Both the position numbers and the translations under genes were made by a program. From contig NZ_CP019630.1 in assembly GCF_001999245.1 (NCBI RefSeq), positions 5,609,001 to 5,673,000 of the forward strand: a stretch of 64,000 nucleotides of DNA, written 5' to 3'. The notes under the pieces were generated by a model. The model worked only from the letters and a program-made list of their open reading frames with translations, did not search any database and was not told where the DNA came from. This stretch comes from Roseibium algicola (GTDB taxonomy: Bacteria; Pseudomonadota; Alphaproteobacteria; Rhizobiales; Stappiaceae). Of the stretch, positions 26,273-36,826 are shown piece after piece. The stretch's first letter is position 1. Each line of letters starts with the position of its first letter.

Positions 26273-27526
26273 CTAGTCCTCGTCCTGAAAAGGAAGACGC
26301 ACAGTCACACTGGCCAGGGCCGCGATACCTTCCTTGCGGCCTGTGAAACCGAGGCGCTCGGATGTCGTGGCCTTGACCGAGATCCTCGAAAAAGGCATGG
26401 CGCAAATCTTGGCAATCGAAGAGCGAATTGCCTCGCGGTGGGGGCCGATCTTCGGTTCCTCGCATACGATGGTGACGTCGACATGCGCCAGTCTTCCACC
26501 GCGTTCAGACAGGCGGCGCATGGCGTCCATTTGAAACTGGTCAGAAGAGGCACCTTTCCACTGCGGGTCGCTTGGAGGGAAATGCTGGCCGATATCGCCA
26601 TCGCCAATGGCACCAAGCGTTGCGTCCGTAATAGCGTGCAGCACCACATCCGCGTCTGAGTGACCTTTCAGCTTGCTGGAGTGGGGAATGGCTACCCCGC
26701 CCAAAATGACGGCATCGCCATCTTCAAAGGCGTGGACGTCGTATCCGATCCCGGTTCTGACATCGGCAAGTTCTGAAAGCGGCAACGGGGAGGCGGGGGT
26801 AGTCGACATCAGTTGTAACTCGGCCTGTTGTTCTGCACGACGGAGGTCGGCGGCAGTTGTGATCTTGAATGCAGCGGGGTCGCCCTCCGTCAGGACAATG
26901 GTCATCCCGTCCCATTCCGCAAGGCCGGTGTCGTCAGTAAAATCGAGTTTTCCCGCAGCTACCGCCTTTTCGTGCGCCTTGAGTATACGCTGCAAGGGAA
27001 AGGCCTGTGGCGTCTGCGCTGCCCAGAGCCCGGCTCTGTCAACGGTTTCCAGCGAACGACCCGATTGATCTGCTCTTTTTAACGTGTCAGCCACGGGCAG
27101 CGCGGCGAGAACGCCTTCGTTCCCTGCCTGCAGTTGCTCAAGCAATCTGTCTATTACGGCAGATGGGAGGAACGGCCGTGCAGCGTCGTGGATCAAAACG
27201 TAATCAAATCCTTCGAGGGCGAGGGCCTTCAATCCTGCCAGGACCGATTGCTGCCTGGTTGCGCCACCGTAGACTGCCGGTCCGATCTTGGACGCTGTTT
27301 CAGTGGAGGCCGCTCTTGCTGCTTCAGAGTAATGGTTCACGTCGTCAGGGTGAATGACGGTTACGAGGCGGTTGATCCGGGGGTGATTCCCGAGAGCATC
27401 CAGTGTATGGCTCAGCACAGGACGGCCAGCCAACGGCCTGTATTGCTTGGGTAACGCATTGTCGGAGCCCGCAAGACGGGTGCCACGCCCTGCGGCAACG
27501 ACTAGGGCGGCAGCGGTTTTTGTCAT
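26273..27526 (-). CDS. ispDF: Bifunctional IspD/IspF isoprenoid enzyme
   Basis: One polypeptide joins two steps of the methylerythritol phosphate pathway. Residues about 1-230 form the cytidylyltransferase IspD (VVAAGRGTRLAGS, PKQYRPLAGRPVL, IHDAARPFL). Residues about 255-417 form the cyclodiphosphate synthase IspF, with metal-binding GIGYDVHAFE, the block GHSDADVVLHAITDATLG and GDIGQHFP. The intervening IspE step is encoded elsewhere. The ATG at 27526 is chosen because a GAGGAG site lies 8 bases upstream; the frame extends 9 codons further. The fusion is known in several Alphaproteobacteria. It diverges from dusB. Confidence 0.95.
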   Translation of the reverse strand: MTKTAAALVVAAGRGTRLAGSDNALPKQYRPLAGRPVLSHTLDALGNHPRINRLVTVIHPDDVNHYSEAARAASTETASKIGPAVYGGATRQQSVLAGLKALALEGFDYVLIHDAARPFLPSAVIDRLLEQLQAGNEGVLAALPVADTLKRADQSGRSLETVDRAGLWAAQTPQAFPLQRILKAHEKAVAAGKLDFTDDTGLAEWDGMTIVLTEGDPAAFKITTAADLRRAEQQAELQLMSTTPASPLPLSELADVRTGIGYDVHAFEDGDAVILGGVAIPHSSKLKGHSDADVVLHAITDATLGAIGDGDIGQHFPPSDPQWKGASSDQFQMDAMRRLSERGGRLAHVDVTIVCEEPKIGPHREAIRSSIAKICAMPFSRISVKATTSERLGFTGRKEGIAALASVTVRLPFQDED

Positions 27527-27684
27527 TAACGGGCTCCTCGTGCTCTGCATCAAACCGTCAGCTTTGAACCGTCTTTATCTAGGAACCTGTTCGGACCGCA
27601 AATTTTGACTTGTTGCATTGCGAAATTTGTCTACAATATAGGCAATTATGAATCTGCACAGTCAATAAGCAGAAAAGAGACGCT

Positions 27685-28701
27685 GTGTCGCCGTCTATGA
27701 AAACACTCACGATTGGCCGGTATCAACTCGCAAACCCGGCCGTGCTCGCGCCGATGTCCGGCGTGACCGATCTCCCTTTCCGCCGGCTGGCTGCCAGATA
27801 CGGCGCCGGCATGGTCGTCAGCGAAATGGTTGCGAGCGAATCCTTCGTCAAAGGCGACGCCGAAACGCAAATGCGTGCGGAGGCTCAGGACAAGGGTCTT
27901 CATGTCGTTCAGCTTGCAGGGCGTGAAGCTCGCTGGATGGGGGAGGCCGCCAAGGTTATCTCTGGTCTTGGTGCCGATGTAATCGATATCAACATGGGCT
28001 GTCCCGCAAAAAAGGTGACATCCGGATACTCCGGTTCCGCACTGATGCGGGATCTCGACCATGCCCTGACGCTGGTTGATGCGACAGTGGCAGCGGTCGA
28101 TGTGCCCGTCACTTTGAAGATGCGCCTTGGTTGGGATGACAAGAACCTGAATGCACCGGAACTGGCCCGCCGTGCGGAAGCGGCCGGGGTGCAACTCATC
28201 ACCGTTCACGGGCGCACTCGATGCCAGTTCTACAAGGGCAAGGCCGACTGGCGTGCGATAGCAGCTGTCAAGGACGCTATTTCGGTTCCCCTGATCGCCA
28301 ATGGGGATTGCAAGAGTGCTGAAGATGCCTTGCGTATGCTTGAGCTTTCCGGCGCTGACGGCGTGATGATTGGCAGGGGCGCATATGGCCGTCCCTGGTT
28401 GCCGGGCCACATCGGACATTTTCTGGCAAGTGGCGAACAGCTCGACGCACCAACGGGAACGGAGCTGGCGGAGCTTGTGGCGGAGCACTACGAGGCCATC
28501 CTCAGCCACTACGGGGAGCGGCAGGGTGTTCGCATCGCGCGCAAGCATCTCGGTTGGTACCTGGACGAGACAGCGTCTGCTGGCGCGGCTGACATCCCTG
28601 GATCTGTCCGCAAGACCCTTATGACTTCCAATCAGCCGTCGGAGGTTATCCGCCTCGCAAGCGACTGGCTTTCTTCCTCGAACAAACGGACAGCAGCTTG
28701 A
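27685..28701 (+). CDS. dusB: tRNA-dihydrouridine synthase DusB (NifR3 family)
   Basis: An FMN-dependent enzyme that reduces uridines in tRNA. Motifs seen are [16 protein letters not shown], the tRNA/FMN region [21 protein letters not shown] cut here into conserved parts, the active-site Cys in [22 protein letters not shown], and [16 protein letters not shown]. In Alphaproteobacteria this gene, also called nifR3, precedes ntrBC. The GTG at 27685 is given as start; an ATG at 27697 is equally possible. Its TGA lies just before the ntrB start. Confidence 0.94.
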   Translation: MSPSMKTLTIGRYQLANPAVLAPMSGVTDLPFRRLAARYGAGMVVSEMVASESFVKGDAETQMRAEAQDKGLHVVQLAGREARWMGEAAKVISGLGADVIDINMGCPAKKVTSGYSGSALMRDLDHALTLVDATVAAVDVPVTLKMRLGWDDKNLNAPELARRAEAAGVQLITVHGRTRCQFYKGKADWRAIAAVKDAISVPLIANGDCKSAEDALRMLELSGADGVMIGRGAYGRPWLPGHIGHFLASGEQLDAPTGTELAELVAEHYEAILSHYGERQGVRIARKHLGWYLDETASAGAADIPGSVRKTLMTSNQPSEVIRLASDWLSSSNKRTAA

Positions 28702-28709
28702 AGGACATC

Positions 28710-29849
28710 ATGTCTCAGACAGGCCGTACGGCCGCGCTTGCCAGTGACGGGCCAACTATACTGGATGCCTTGCCACACCCGGTGCTTCTGGTGGCGCCGG
28801 ACGGCGTGATCGAGTCTGCCAACATGGCCGCGGAAATTTTCATGCGGTCCAGTGTATCGGTGCTCCGTCGCCATCCAATCAGCGACTTTGTTCCTTTCGG
28901 GAGCCCCTTGCTGACCCTGATCGAGCAGGTGCGCGAACGCAGCGCGCCGGTCAACGAATACAAGGTCGACATCGGTTCTCCGCGTATCGGAGCTCCGAAG
29001 GTGGTCGATATCAACGCTGCGCCGGTATCGGAGCGGCCGGGGGCTGTGGTGTTGATGTTCCAGGAACGCACCATGGCGGAAAAGATCGACCGGCAGCTGA
29101 CGTCCCGTGGAGCCGCCCGCACCGTGACGGGACTTGCCGCCATGTTGGCGCATGAGATCAAGAATCCGCTGTCAGGAATTCGCGGAGCCGCCCAGCTTAT
29201 AGAGCAGTCGGTGCCAGCCGAAGACCGGGCGCTGACACGTCTGATCATGGATGAGACCGACAGGATCGTGAAGCTGGTCGACCGGATGGAAGTATTTTCG
29301 GACGAACGACCGATCGAAAGAGAGCCCGTCAATATTCACGTGGTTCTGGACCACGTGAAGCGCTTGTCGGATTCCGGCTTTGCCCGCGGCAAGCGGATTG
29401 TGGAGATTTATGATCCGTCGTTGCCTCCGGTTTATGCCAACAAGGATCAGCTGATTCAGGTTTTCCTGAACCTGATCAAGAATGCCAGCGAAGCGATTGG
29501 CGATGATCCCGATGGTGAAATTCGCGTTTCGACGGCGTTTCGGCCCGGTGTGAGGCTGTCTGTTCCCGGTACTGACGAAAAGGTCAGCCTGCCGCTGGAG
29601 TTCTGTGTTCAGGACAATGGACCGGGCGTTCCGGAAGACCTTCTTCCGCATCTGTTTGAGCCGTTTATCACGACAAAGACCAATGGCTCAGGTCTTGGTC
29701 TGGCACTCGTTGCCAAGATCATTGGTGACCACGGCGGTGTCATCGAATGTGACAGCCAACGCCAGAAGACAGTTTTCCGCATTCTGATGCCCGCGTTCAC
29801 GGGTGACAGCACAGCTTCGTCCGACCGGACCAGCAGAGGAACCGAGTAA
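28710..29849 (+). CDS. ntrB: Nitrogen-regulation sensor kinase NtrB
   Basis: NtrB autophosphorylates and controls NtrC in response to nitrogen status signalled by PII proteins. The 379-residue cytoplasmic protein has an N-terminal PAS domain ([19 protein letters not shown]), the phospho-acceptor His148 in [19 protein letters not shown], and the ATPase lobe with [19 protein letters not shown] and [13 protein letters not shown]. No membrane span is present. The ATG at 28710 has GAAGGA 5 bases upstream; an in-frame TTG at 28698 overlaps the dusB stop. ntrC starts 2 bases after the stop. Confidence 0.95.
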   Translation: MSQTGRTAALASDGPTILDALPHPVLLVAPDGVIESANMAAEIFMRSSVSVLRRHPISDFVPFGSPLLTLIEQVRERSAPVNEYKVDIGSPRIGAPKVVDINAAPVSERPGAVVLMFQERTMAEKIDRQLTSRGAARTVTGLAAMLAHEIKNPLSGIRGAAQLIEQSVPAEDRALTRLIMDETDRIVKLVDRMEVFSDERPIEREPVNIHVVLDHVKRLSDSGFARGKRIVEIYDPSLPPVYANKDQLIQVFLNLIKNASEAIGDDPDGEIRVSTAFRPGVRLSVPGTDEKVSLPLEFCVQDNGPGVPEDLLPHLFEPFITTKTNGSGLGLALVAKIIGDHGGVIECDSQRQKTVFRILMPAFTGDSTASSDRTSRGTE

Positions 29850-29851
29850 CC

Positions 29852-31291
29852 ATGCCGACGGGCACGATTTTAGTTGCAGACGACGACGCAGCCATCCGCA
29901 CCGTTCTCAACCAGGCCCTGTCCAGGGCAGGTTATACGGTGCGGCTGACTTCCAACGCCTCAACGCTCTGGAGATGGGTCTCATCCGGCGATGGCGATCT
30001 TGTGATCACCGACGTGGTCATGCCGGACGAAAATATCTTCGACGTGCTGCCACGCATGAAAAAGATGCGGCCGGAGTTGCCGGTTCTGGTCATGAGCGCA
30101 CAGAACACCTTCATGACGGCCATCAAGGCCTCGGAGAAGGGGGCGTATGAATATCTGCCCAAGCCGTTCGACCTGAAGGAGCTGACCAGTATTGTTCAGC
30201 GCGCACTGGAAGAGCCGAAGAAGCGGCCGGCTGTCGATCTTGATGATGCGGGCGAGGGCATGCCTCTTGTGGGGCGGTCTCCCGCCATGCAGGAGATCTA
30301 CCGGGTTCTTGCACGGTTGATGCAGACCGACCTGACGGTGATGATCAACGGCGAATCCGGTACCGGCAAGGAACTTGTCGCAAGGGCGCTTCATGATTAC
30401 GGCAAGCGGCGTAACGGACCGTTTGTTGCCATCAACATGGCGGCCATTCCACGAGACCTCATCGAAGCCGAGTTGTTCGGTCACGAAAAGGGCGCCTTTA
30501 CCGGAGCACAGAACCGCAGCTCCGGCCGGTTTGAACAGGCAGATGGCGGTACATTGTTTCTCGACGAAATCGGCGACATGCCGATGGAAGCTCAAACCAG
30601 GTTGCTGCGCGTCTTGCAGCAGGGCGAATACACGACCGTCGGTGGTCGCACCCCCATCAAGACGGACGTCAGGATCATTGCAGCCACCAACAAGGACCTG
30701 CGGCACCTGATCAACCAGGGCCTATTCCGCGAAGACCTCTATTTCCGGCTGAATGTGGTTCCAATCCGCCTGCCGCCGCTGCGCGAGCGCGTCGAGGACA
30801 TTCCGGATCTGGTGAGGCACTTCTTTACGCTCGTTGAAAAAGAGGGGCTGCCGGCAAAGCAGATCGACCAGGGAGCGCTCAATCTTCTGCGCCGGTATCG
30901 CTGGCCTGGAAACGTGCGCGAACTGGAGAACCTCGTTCGTCGTTTGGCTGCGCTGTATCCGCAGGACGTGATCAGCGAAAACCTGCTGGAGCAGGAGTTG
31001 AGTCAGCCTTCGGTCTCGCCGATGGAAGAGGAATCCCAGGAGACTGTCAATCTCGGTGGGTCGGTCGAGCGTTATCTTTCTGGCTATTTCGACACGTTCG
31101 GCGATGCCTTGCCGCCTCCCGGCCTCTATCACCGCATCCTGAGGGAAGTGGAGTACCCTCTGATCAGCGCAGCATTGGCGGCGACGCGTGGTAACCAGAT
31201 CAAGGCGGCAGAGCTTCTCGGTGTCAACCGGAACACACTGCGCAAGAAGATCCGGGATCTCGACATCCAGGTGATGCGGTCCACCCGATAG
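29852..31291 (+). CDS. ntrC: Nitrogen-regulation response regulator NtrC
   Basis: A sigma-54 activator of nitrogen-assimilation genes, 479 residues long. The receiver domain has the acidic pocket and phospho-acceptor Asp54 ([10 protein letters not shown]). The AAA+ domain has Walker [15 protein letters not shown], the sigma-54 contact loop GAFTGA and the Walker B region [13 protein letters not shown]. The C-terminal Fis-type helix-turn-helix is [20 protein letters not shown]. It starts 2 bases after ntrB, and a strong terminator follows, so dusB-ntrB-ntrC forms a unit apart from ntrYX. Confidence 0.96.
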   Translation: MPTGTILVADDDAAIRTVLNQALSRAGYTVRLTSNASTLWRWVSSGDGDLVITDVVMPDENIFDVLPRMKKMRPELPVLVMSAQNTFMTAIKASEKGAYEYLPKPFDLKELTSIVQRALEEPKKRPAVDLDDAGEGMPLVGRSPAMQEIYRVLARLMQTDLTVMINGESGTGKELVARALHDYGKRRNGPFVAINMAAIPRDLIEAELFGHEKGAFTGAQNRSSGRFEQADGGTLFLDEIGDMPMEAQTRLLRVLQQGEYTTVGGRTPIKTDVRIIAATNKDLRHLINQGLFREDLYFRLNVVPIRLPPLRERVEDIPDLVRHFFTLVEKEGLPAKQIDQGALNLLRRYRWPGNVRELENLVRRLAALYPQDVISENLLEQELSQPSVSPMEEESQETVNLGGSVERYLSGYFDTFGDALPPPGLYHRILREVEYPLISAALAATRGNQIKAAELLGVNRNTLRKKIRDLDIQVMRSTR

Positions 31292-31320
31292 TCTTTTTCA
31301 GGACAGGGCGGCAAATTGAT

Positions 31321-31352
31321 GCGGTCAGGCCGAAAGGTCTGGCCGCGTTTTT
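31321..31352 (+). terminator. Intrinsic terminator after ntrC
   Basis: GCGGTCAGGCC at 31321-31331 pairs with GGTCTGGCCGC at 31336-31346 (with two G-T wobble pairs) around a GAAA loop, followed by GTTTTT. It starts 30 bases after the ntrC stop and separates ntrBC from ntrYX. Confidence 0.8.
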
Positions 31353-31674
31353 GTTCCAGGTGCAGGTTGTCGTGACGAGTGGTCTTGTGATTCACGGGGT
31401 GGGAAACCACGAGGAGATATTTTCGCCCTCAATATCAGCCTGGTTTCATTGGGTCATCTGAAGGAAAATTCCAATTACAGAAGAGGCATTCATTTTGTGA
31501 ATGCTGCAAAAAAGAATAACGAATTCAGCAGTGTGCGATAAAGTGATCACCTGTCCACCGCAAATTTTCTGCGCCTCTTCTGGTCTGTCGCAATTTCGCA
31601 ACATTGTGTGATAAGTTTGCCGCAAATACAGCAAGACAGTCCGCATTTGGCGAGCTGAAATCAAAAGAGACCGA
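31353..31674 (+). other. Non-coding stretch before ntrY
   Basis: About 320 bases with no convincing gene. It is more AT-rich than the flanks. It holds an inverted repeat GCATTCA-TTTTG-TGAATGC at 31485-31503 and two copies of CCGCAAAT, near 31558 and 31620. The ntrY promoter presumably lies here, but I cannot point to a clear -35/-10 pair or a clear NtrC-type site. Confidence 0.4.
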
Positions 31675-33939
31675 ATGATACTGGAAGCAGTACAAGAACC
31701 CGTCGCTCAATCCAGCGCCGCAGGCAAATTCTGGCGGCGCGTGGGTCTTGCGATCATCCTGCTTGCCCTCGTTTCCATCGGCGTCACCTTCGTTATCCTG
31801 ATGGGGTTGACGTCCATCGATCCCACGCGGGAAGTCATCATGGTCGCGATGACCATAAATGGTGCGCTCGCGGCAATTCTCGTGGGTGTAATAGCCTTCG
31901 AGATCCTGAAGTTGTGGCAAGCTCGGCGGCGCGGACGGGCTGCTGCTCGCCTTCACGTGCGGGTCGTGGCCCTGTTCAGTGTGGTTGCGGCTGTGCCGGC
32001 CGTTCTCATGGCCATTCTGGCAGCGATTACGCTTGACCGGGGTCTTGATCGCTGGTTCGAGGACCGGACGCGTCAGATTATCGACAACGCCCTGACCGTT
32101 GCTCAGGCCTATCTTCAGGAACACGCCAGGGTTCTGCGCGGCGACCTGATCGCCATGACCAACGATATCGACCGGGCGAAGGCGGTTTATGAATTCGAGC
32201 CGACCCGTTTCGATCAGTTCTTTGCCACGCAGGTTTCCCTCCGCGGTATCCTCGCGGCCTTTATCCTGAACGAAAACGGTGAGGTGGTCACCCGCGTCGT
32301 CATAGATCCCAACGCGGAAGTGCCGCTGCCGCCTGCCGACAGTTTCTTCAAGGCCAAATCCGGGGATCCGATCCTGATCGCACCGGGAAGTTCCAATCTT
32401 GTCGGCGGTGTCATGAAATTGTCCGCCTATGACAATTTCTATCTCTATGCCGTTCGCGCCATTGATCCGCGCGTTGTCGAATATCTGCGTCTTGCCGAGA
32501 CGGGTGCTTCGCAATACCAGCAGATGGAGAATAGCCGCTTTGGCGTCCAGGTGGCCTTTGCTCTGGTCTATCTCGGCGTTGCGCTGGTGTTGCTCTTGTC
32601 GGCAATCTGGATAGGTTTCGGGTTTGCCAATCGACTTGTTTCGCCGATCCGAACGTTGATTTCGGCAGCAGACGAGGTGTCCAAAGGCAATCTCGTCGTC
32701 AAGGTTCCGACCGAGAAATCCGGTGGTGACCTCGCCAACCTGGGCGAAACCTTCAACAAGATGACCGGTCAGCTTCTTGGGCAGCGTGATGCGCTACTGG
32801 CTGCGAACGAGCAGATCGACCGCCGCCGCCGCTTCAACGAAGCGGTTCTTTCCGGAGTATCCACCGGCGTCATTGGCGTTGACGATGAAGCCTCGATCAT
32901 GCTGATCAACCGCTCGGCCCTGGAATTGCTGCAGCTGGATGAAGTGCAGATTCTCAACAAGTCTCTGATCGAGGTGGTGCCGGAGCTGAACGACTGCATT
33001 TCCGATGTCTTGAAGAATGACAGTGACAGGGTTCCGGAAACGCAGATCGAGATCACGCGGGGCGGACGCCTGCGTACGATCAACGTGCGTATAACGAGGG
33101 AGCAGTCTACCCGGCGCGAACATGGTTTTGTGGTGACGCTGGATGACATTACAGATCTGGTTTCGGCACAGCGCAATTCGGCCTGGGCAGATGTTGCCCG
33201 GCGCATCGCGCATGAGATCAAGAATCCGCTGACACCGATCCAGCTCTCGGCAGAACGCATCCGTCGCCGCTACGGCAAACGCATCGAGGAGGACCGGGAA
33301 GTCTTCGATCAATGCATCGACACCATTGTTCGGCAGGTAGGAGATATCGGCCAGATGGTGGACGAGTTCTCGTCCTTCGCCCGTATGCGCAAGCCAACGA
33401 AGACATCTGGAGATCTGCGCGAGGCGGTGCGCGATGCGGCGTTCATGCAGTCGGTGGCAAATCCGGAAATCAGTGTTACCGCGGATGTTCCGTCTAGTCC
33501 GGTGACGGCTGTCTTTGACGCACGTCTGATTGGCCAGGCTCTGACCAATGTGGTCAAGAATGCTGCGGAGGCGGTGAGTGCGCGTATCGGAGACGATTTG
33601 CCCAAAGGCAAGGTGACCGTGCATTTGCGCGGTGAACTGGAAGACGGCAGCGGCCGGATCGTGATTGATGTCATCGACAATGGCATCGGGCTGCCGGAAG
33701 AAAATCGCAGCCGGCTTTTGGAACCCTATATGACAACCCGGGAGAAGGGGACGGGCCTTGGCCTTGCCATCGTCCGCAAGATCCTGGAAGACCACGGCGG
33801 TGGCATCGAATTGCTCGACGCCCCCAAAACCAACCCTGAGGACACGGGCACGCTCGTTCGACTGACATTGGCAGCACATGCCGAGATCGAGCCGGAGACC
33901 GACCTGCAAAACCAGACTGTGACTGCCCATGGCGCATGA
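31675..33939 (+). CDS. ntrY: Membrane sensor kinase NtrY
   Basis: A 754-residue sensor kinase paired with NtrX, linked in related bacteria to nitrogen and redox control. The N-terminal third holds several membrane spans (near residues 20-45, 55-80, 95-120 and 290-315) flanking a periplasmic region. A HAMP domain follows (FANRLVSPIRTLISAADEV), then a PAS domain (VIGVDDEASIMLINRSALELL), and the phospho-acceptor His in [19 protein letters not shown], then the ATPase lobe with DNGIGLPEENRSRLLEPYM and EKGTGLGLAIV. The start ATG at 31675 fits. The end overlaps ntrX by 11 bases. Confidence 0.95.
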   Translation: MILEAVQEPVAQSSAAGKFWRRVGLAIILLALVSIGVTFVILMGLTSIDPTREVIMVAMTINGALAAILVGVIAFEILKLWQARRRGRAAARLHVRVVALFSVVAAVPAVLMAILAAITLDRGLDRWFEDRTRQIIDNALTVAQAYLQEHARVLRGDLIAMTNDIDRAKAVYEFEPTRFDQFFATQVSLRGILAAFILNENGEVVTRVVIDPNAEVPLPPADSFFKAKSGDPILIAPGSSNLVGGVMKLSAYDNFYLYAVRAIDPRVVEYLRLAETGASQYQQMENSRFGVQVAFALVYLGVALVLLLSAIWIGFGFANRLVSPIRTLISAADEVSKGNLVVKVPTEKSGGDLANLGETFNKMTGQLLGQRDALLAANEQIDRRRRFNEAVLSGVSTGVIGVDDEASIMLINRSALELLQLDEVQILNKSLIEVVPELNDCISDVLKNDSDRVPETQIEITRGGRLRTINVRITREQSTRREHGFVVTLDDITDLVSAQRNSAWADVARRIAHEIKNPLTPIQLSAERIRRRYGKRIEEDREVFDQCIDTIVRQVGDIGQMVDEFSSFARMRKPTKTSGDLREAVRDAAFMQSVANPEISVTADVPSSPVTAVFDARLIGQALTNVVKNAAEAVSARIGDDLPKGKVTVHLRGELEDGSGRIVIDVIDNGIGLPEENRSRLLEPYMTTREKGTGLGLAIVRKILEDHGGGIELLDAPKTNPEDTGTLVRLTLAAHAEIEPETDLQNQTVTAHGA

Positions 33940-35296
33940 TATTCTTGTCGTAGACGACGAAACCGATATTCGCGAAATGATTGCCGGCATCCTGGATGAT
34001 GACGGTTATGGAACGCGGACCGCGCACGATTCAGACAGCGCCCTGGCCGCAGTGAAGGAGCGCAAGCCTTCGCTTGTCATTTTGGATATCTGGTTGATGG
34101 GAAGCCGCCTCGACGGCCTTGCCCTGCTCGATATCTTCCGTGAAACGGATCCTGAAATGCCGGTCGTGATCATCTCCGGTCACGGCAACATTGAAACAGC
34201 GGTCTCTGCCATCAAGCGCGGGGCCTACGATTACATCGAAAAGCCGTTCAAGGCAGACCGGCTGGTTCATATCGTCGAGCGCGCCCTGGAAGCTTCCAGC
34301 CTGAAACGTGAAATCCGCGATCTGAAGCAGCGCAGCGGCGAAACCAGCGAAATCATTGGCAACTCCTCGGCAGCTCACAACCTTCGGCAAACCATCCAGA
34401 AGATTGCGGGAACGAACAGTCGTATCCTGATCGTCGGTCCTTCCGGTGCAGGCAAGGAGCGTGCTGCCCGGATGATCCACGATATGTCGCCGCGTGCCAA
34501 AAGCCCGTTCGTTGTGCTGAACGCTGCAACCATCACGCCGTCGCGGATGGAAGAAGAACTCTTCGGCATCGAGGATGAAAACGGCAATCTGCGCAAGATT
34601 GGTGCGCTGGAAGAAGCCCATGGCGGTACGCTTTACCTCGACGAAGTCGCCGACATGCCGGCCGAAACCCAAGGGAAAATCCTGCGGGTTCTCGTAGAGC
34701 AGAGCTTCGCCCGTGTTGGCGGCACCCAGAAGGTTCAGGTCGACATTCGCATCCTGTCCTCGACATCGAAAAACCTCGAAGAACACATTGCGTCGGGACT
34801 GTTCCGGCAGGATCTCTATCACCGTCTGAGCGTGGTTCCCCTGCGTGTGCCTGGTCTTGCAGAACGACGTGAGGATATTCCGGTATTGGTGCATCACTTC
34901 ATGCACCAGATTTCCGGTGCTTCGGGCATTCCGCAAAGGCCTATCGGTGATGACGCCATGGCGGTTCTGCAAACGCATGACTGGCCGGGCAACGTGCGTC
35001 AGCTACGCAACAACGTCGAACGCCTGATGATTCTGAGCCGCGGCGATCCGGACAGCACCATCACCGCGGATTTGCTGCCAGCGGAAATCGGAGAAACTCT
35101 GCCGAGCCTGCCCACGTCAGGTACGGGGGAACACCTGATGTCCGTTCCACTGCGCGAGGCCCGGGAGATCTTCGAGCGTGAATATCTTCAGGCTCAAATC
35201 AAGAGATTTGACGGGAACATCTCGCGGACTGCCGAATTTGTCGGTATGGAACGGTCTGCGCTTCACCGGAAGCTGAAAACCCTGGGCATGACCTGA
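33929..35296 (+). CDS. ntrX: Response regulator NtrX
   Basis: Partner of NtrY, 455 residues. The receiver domain has the phospho-acceptor Asp53 (VILDIWLMGSRLDGL). The central AAA+ domain has Walker A GPSGAGKERAARM and a Walker B-like GGTLYLDEVADMPAETQ, but the sigma-54 contact loop GAFTGA is absent: the corresponding stretch reads EELFGIEDENGNLRKIGALEE. This is usual for alphaproteobacterial NtrX and suggests it does not activate sigma-54 promoters in the way NtrC does. The C-terminus is a Fis-type helix-turn-helix (GNISRTAEFVGMERSALHRK). It overlaps ntrY by 11 bases. Confidence 0.95.
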   Translation: MAHDILVVDDETDIREMIAGILDDDGYGTRTAHDSDSALAAVKERKPSLVILDIWLMGSRLDGLALLDIFRETDPEMPVVIISGHGNIETAVSAIKRGAYDYIEKPFKADRLVHIVERALEASSLKREIRDLKQRSGETSEIIGNSSAAHNLRQTIQKIAGTNSRILIVGPSGAGKERAARMIHDMSPRAKSPFVVLNAATITPSRMEEELFGIEDENGNLRKIGALEEAHGGTLYLDEVADMPAETQGKILRVLVEQSFARVGGTQKVQVDIRILSSTSKNLEEHIASGLFRQDLYHRLSVVPLRVPGLAERREDIPVLVHHFMHQISGASGIPQRPIGDDAMAVLQTHDWPGNVRQLRNNVERLMILSRGDPDSTITADLLPAEIGETLPSLPTSGTGEHLMSVPLREAREIFEREYLQAQIKRFDGNISRTAEFVGMERSALHRKLKTLGMT

Positions 35297-35346
35297 GGCA
35301 CTTCGGGAAGCGATAGGTAACGGCAAGGCGGGAAAGGGATCTTTCC

Positions 35347-36723
35347 ATGAAAATCGTGATTTGCGGCGCGGGGCAGGTGGGCTACGGCATTGCCGAGCGT
35401 CTTGCTGCGGAACAGAACGACGTGTCCGTGATCGATTCTTCTCCCCAACTGATCAACGCCATTGGCGATCAGTTGGACGTGCGTGGCTTTGTCGGGCATG
35501 GCGCGCACCCGGACGTTCTTGCACAGGCCGGGGCCGAAGAGGCCGACATGATTGTTGCCGTCACGCTTTATGACGAGGTCAACATGGTGGCCTGTCAGGT
35601 GGCGCATTCGCTCTTCAACGTTCCCACGAAGGTCGCCCGTATCCGGGCGCAATCCTATTTGCAGGGGCGCTGGCGCAATCTGTTTTCGCGCGATCACATG
35701 CCGATCGACGTGATCATCTCGCCAGAAATCGAAGTTGGCGAGATGGTACTGCGCCGTCTGGCGCTTCCAGGCGCTGTCGAGACTGTCCGGTTTGCCGACG
35801 ACCAAGTTGTTGTCGTCGGGATCATGTGCGAGGAGGACTGCCCGGTGGTGGACACTCCCTTGCGCCAGCTTACCGAACTCTTCCCGGACCTTGGGGCCGT
35901 TGTCGTCGGCCTTTATCGCAACAACAGGCTGTTTGTCCCCAAGAGCAGTGATTCCATTCTGACGGGTGATCTTGCCTATGTGGTTGCCCGCCGCGACCAG
36001 GTTCGTAGAACGCTGAGCATTTTCGGCCACGAGGAACCGGAAGCGGCCCGTGTCGTGATTTGTGGTGGTGGCAACATCGGGCTCTATGTCGCCAAGGCAC
36101 TTGAACAGCGTCAGTCCGGAACGAAGATCAAGCTTATCGAAGCTTCCCGTGAGCGGGCGATGGCTGTTGCCGATGAGTTGAAGCGATCGGTCATCCTGCA
36201 TGGCAGCGCACTGGATCAGACGATCCTGAATGAAGCCGATGCCGGCGATGCCGATACCATGGTGGCTCTCACCAACGAGGATGAAGTCAACATTCTGTCT
36301 TCCGTCATGGCGAAGAAGCTTGGCTGCAAACGCTCCTTGTCGCTGTTGAACAATCCGAGTTACCCGGCTTTTGCCAATGCGCTGGGGATTGATGCGTTTA
36401 TCAACCCGCGCGCCGTAACCATCTCTCGCATTCTCCAGCACGTGCGACGTGGTCGTATCCGCGGCGTTCATTCGCTTCAGAACGGGGCTGCGGAAATTGT
36501 CGAGGCGGAAGCGCTGGATACGTCGCCGCTGGTCGGCAAGCCGCTTAGGGTTATCGATCTGCCGTCCGGTATCCGCATTGGTGCGGTTTTCCGCGGCGGC
36601 GAGGTGCTTACGCCTAATGGTGACCTGCAGATTCAGGCGCAAGACCGTATCGTGATCTTCGCGGTTGCGAACCGCGTGCGCCAGGTAGAACAGATGTTCC
36701 GCGTCAGCCTTGACTTCTTTTAA
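35347..36723 (+). CDS. trkA: Trk system potassium uptake regulator TrkA
   Basis: A 458-residue cytoplasmic subunit that gates the TrkH potassium channel. It has two RCK modules in tandem: a first nucleotide-binding loop CGAGQVGYGIAERLA at residues 5-19 and a second CGGGNIGLYVAKALE near residue 240, each followed by a TrkA-C domain (ELFPDLGAVVVGLYR; then GIRIGAVFRGGEVLTPNGD). No trkH or trkG is in the window. It lies 50 bases after ntrX, in the order typical of Rhizobiales. Confidence 0.95.
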   Translation: MKIVICGAGQVGYGIAERLAAEQNDVSVIDSSPQLINAIGDQLDVRGFVGHGAHPDVLAQAGAEEADMIVAVTLYDEVNMVACQVAHSLFNVPTKVARIRAQSYLQGRWRNLFSRDHMPIDVIISPEIEVGEMVLRRLALPGAVETVRFADDQVVVVGIMCEEDCPVVDTPLRQLTELFPDLGAVVVGLYRNNRLFVPKSSDSILTGDLAYVVARRDQVRRTLSIFGHEEPEAARVVICGGGNIGLYVAKALEQRQSGTKIKLIEASRERAMAVADELKRSVILHGSALDQTILNEADAGDADTMVALTNEDEVNILSSVMAKKLGCKRSLSLLNNPSYPAFANALGIDAFINPRAVTISRILQHVRRGRIRGVHSLQNGAAEIVEAEALDTSPLVGKPLRVIDLPSGIRIGAVFRGGEVLTPNGDLQIQAQDRIVIFAVANRVRQVEQMFRVSLDFF

Positions 36724-36826
36724 GGCTGAGTGGCTTCTTTCTGGCCTTGCTTTTGTCTGACCGAAAGGTCAAAACTTTCAAAAATACCAATCGGTTCGTT
36801 TCGAACCGTCCTGTTCTGGAGGAACC

